In this document: positions 4,804-5,878 of the stretch, in pieces
Numbering within the stretch: the stretch's first letter is position 1
Layout of the letters: every line of letters begins with the position of its first letter
Source of the DNA: Dehalococcoidia bacterium
GTDB lineage: Bacteria; Chloroflexota; Dehalococcoidia; Dehalococcoidales; UBA1222
Reading direction: 5' to 3'
Length of the DNA: 5,878 nt
NCBI GenBank assembly: GCA_009783135.1
Contig: WRHS01000064.1
Coordinates: 1-5,878 of the forward strand
Translations under genes and position numbers: made by a program
Notes under the pieces: model-generated
Told to the model about the DNA's origin: nothing
The model's input: only the letters and a program-made list of their open reading frames with translations
Database searches by the model: none

Positions 4804-5878
4804 CTATTTCAAATACTCTATCAATCCCCAAAAGCCCTTCTCTTGCAAAATCTGTCTGAACTCACCAATCCCATCTGAGATGAGCTCATCAATTACCCCT
4901 GCGCCGATAAGCTCAACCGGTGCCTTATCATCGGTGAAAAAATATTTGTTTTTCGGCATGCATTCGCTCATACGCGACTCAATATCTCTGAATCTAGCAA
5001 TTCCTGGCACCACACCAAAACCACTTAACTCATATTGAAGTTTCTCTTTTAAATTCTCACCTGACTTCGCAATATAAAATAGTGAGTTGAAAGTCCCCGG
5101 TACGTCAACTTTATAAATGCGCCCACTATCAAATGATTTGGATACGGTATCTATCAAATAATCGTTAATATTGCCCTCCTGATCGGCGCGCATATTAAGG
5201 TTTATTACCATAATTCCGTCGTCGGTTAGATGCTCTCTAACCAGTGTAAAAAACTCCGAGGTACACATATAAAACGGAATGGTTATATCCTGATAGGCAT
5301 CCACAATAATCACGTCGTATTTTTCAGAGTTATTGTAGGCAAGAAACGCCCTTCCGTCAGTTACAACCGCTTTAACATTTTCCGAAAGCGCAAAATATTC
5401 CCCCCTCGCGAGATCAACAATTTTTTTATCAATTTCCACCCCTATAATTTCAACGTCCGTGCCGAAATAACTATAAACCAGTTCGCAGTAAGTGCCCATC
5501 GCAAGACCTAAAATCAACACTTTCTTATCTTTGTTGATTTGCTCGGTATAATCGGGGCTCGCCACAGGCGTAATTCCGGCAAGCAGGGGTGCTGCTATGG
5601 CCATTGAGTAATACCACCCGTCATTATTTCCGTTTTTATTTTTGACAGATTGCACGCCAACTGCAACATTGGTTCTGAAATAATAATTGTCTTCATCCTC
5701 GCTGATTTGCAGGTAGTTATATACAGACTCGCCCTCATACAAAATGCTGTTATCCCAAAATGCAACCGCATTCAGAAACGGCACAAAAATCATAATAAAG
5801 ATTAGTGCGCTTGTTATTGCGCTTTTTACAATGTGCCCTTTCTCTGCGATGAAAAAACTGAGCGCAATGGCAGCTAGG
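4804..5878 (-). CDS. Membrane-fused spermidine-synthase-like protein, C-terminal part (5' end outside window)
   Basis: The frame is open from the stop TAG (4806-4804) to the window edge, giving at least 357 residues. ATG 5793 is internal: the 28 codons before it contain no stop and encode hydrophobic LAAIALSFFIAEKGHIVKS followed by AITSALIFIMIFVPFL, the last membrane segments of an upstream transmembrane region. Numbering from ATG 5793, ESVYNYLQISED (22-33) and GWYYSMAIAAPLLAG (59-73) match the N-terminal strand domain and substrate-entry segment of the family. VLILGLAMGT (92-101) is the glycine-rich nucleotide-binding loop and GVEID (118-122) the acidic residue after strand 2. TDGRAFL (145-151) and DVIIVDAYQD (160-169) form the active-site region, and FTDDKAPVE (286-294) is the C-terminal signature of membrane-fused members. 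In aminopropyltransferases this fold moves an aminopropyl group from decarboxylated SAM to putrescine. Here the second aspartate of the usual D-x-x-D is Gln168, so true spermidine synthase activity is doubtful. Confidence 0.88.
   Translation of the reverse strand, partial: LAAIALSFFIAEKGHIVKSAITSALIFIMIFVPFLNAVAFWDNSILYEGESVYNYLQISEDEDNYYFRTNVAVGVQSVKNKNGNNDGWYYSMAIAAPLLAGITPVASPDYTEQINKDKKVLILGLAMGTYCELVYSYFGTDVEIIGVEIDKKIVDLARGEYFALSENVKAVVTDGRAFLAYNNSEKYDVIIVDAYQDITIPFYMCTSEFFTLVREHLTDDGIMVINLNMRADQEGNINDYLIDTVSKSFDSGRIYKVDVPGTFNSLFYIAKSGENLKEKLQYELSGFGVVPGIARFRDIESRMSECMPKNKYFFTDDKAPVELIGAGVIDELISDGIGEFRQILQEKGFWGLIEYLK

Noticed and set aside
5791..5793. ATG 5793 as the start of a complete 329-aa spermidine synthase
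   Set aside because: The frame is open upstream to the window edge and encodes continuing membrane segments; no Shine-Dalgarno precedes this ATG.

Overview
The window reads as chromosomal DNA from an anaerobic Firmicute, most likely a clostridial lineage. The evidence is strong AGGAGG-type Shine-Dalgarno sites, a textbook T-box tRNA-sensing leader, sigma-A-like promoters, moderate base composition, and families common in Clostridia. No rRNA, tRNA, CRISPR array, insertion sequence or integrase is visible. The species cannot be fixed from sequence alone.

Layout, left to right. Positions 1-125 hold the start of a minus-strand CinA C-terminal-domain (PncC-type) gene that leaves the window. It is divergent from a small plus-strand DUF167/YggU gene ending at 514, which has an extended -10 promoter almost on top of its first possible start codon. 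That gene converges, with only 6 bp between stop codons, on a minus-strand operon occupying 521 to about 4119. In transcription order the operon has a TTGACA-17-TATAAA promoter (4126-4154), a roughly 350-nt T-box leader with intrinsic terminator (4119-3767), a sodium/solute symporter (3743-2193) and an AMP-forming acyl/aryl-CoA ligase (2155-521). Upstream, all on the minus strand, lie a spacer with a perfect 14-bp inverted repeat, a 111-aa small membrane protein (4674-4339) and the C-terminal part of a membrane-fused spermidine-synthase-like protein whose 5' end is outside the window.

The centre of interest is the T-box operon. Stem I can be folded by eye with its kink-turn region, specifier loop and apical AGAGAG/GGUGCAAGCC elements, and the codon directly after the conserved GAA is UAC (Tyr). 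A leader that senses uncharged tRNA-Tyr would therefore switch on a Na+ symporter plus a CoA ligase rather than an aminoacyl-tRNA synthetase or classical biosynthesis gene. I infer a salvage route: import of an aryl acid such as 4-hydroxyphenylacetate, activation to its CoA thioester, then reductive carboxylation and transamination to tyrosine by enzymes encoded elsewhere. The regulation is well supported; the substrate is not. The antiterminator of this leader also carries an unusual insertion of about 67 nt.

Two obvious start calls should be changed. The symporter starts at 3743, not at the ATG at 3758, which is part of its own ribosome binding site. The spermidine-synthase-like ORF is open through 5878, so the ATG at 5793 is internal.
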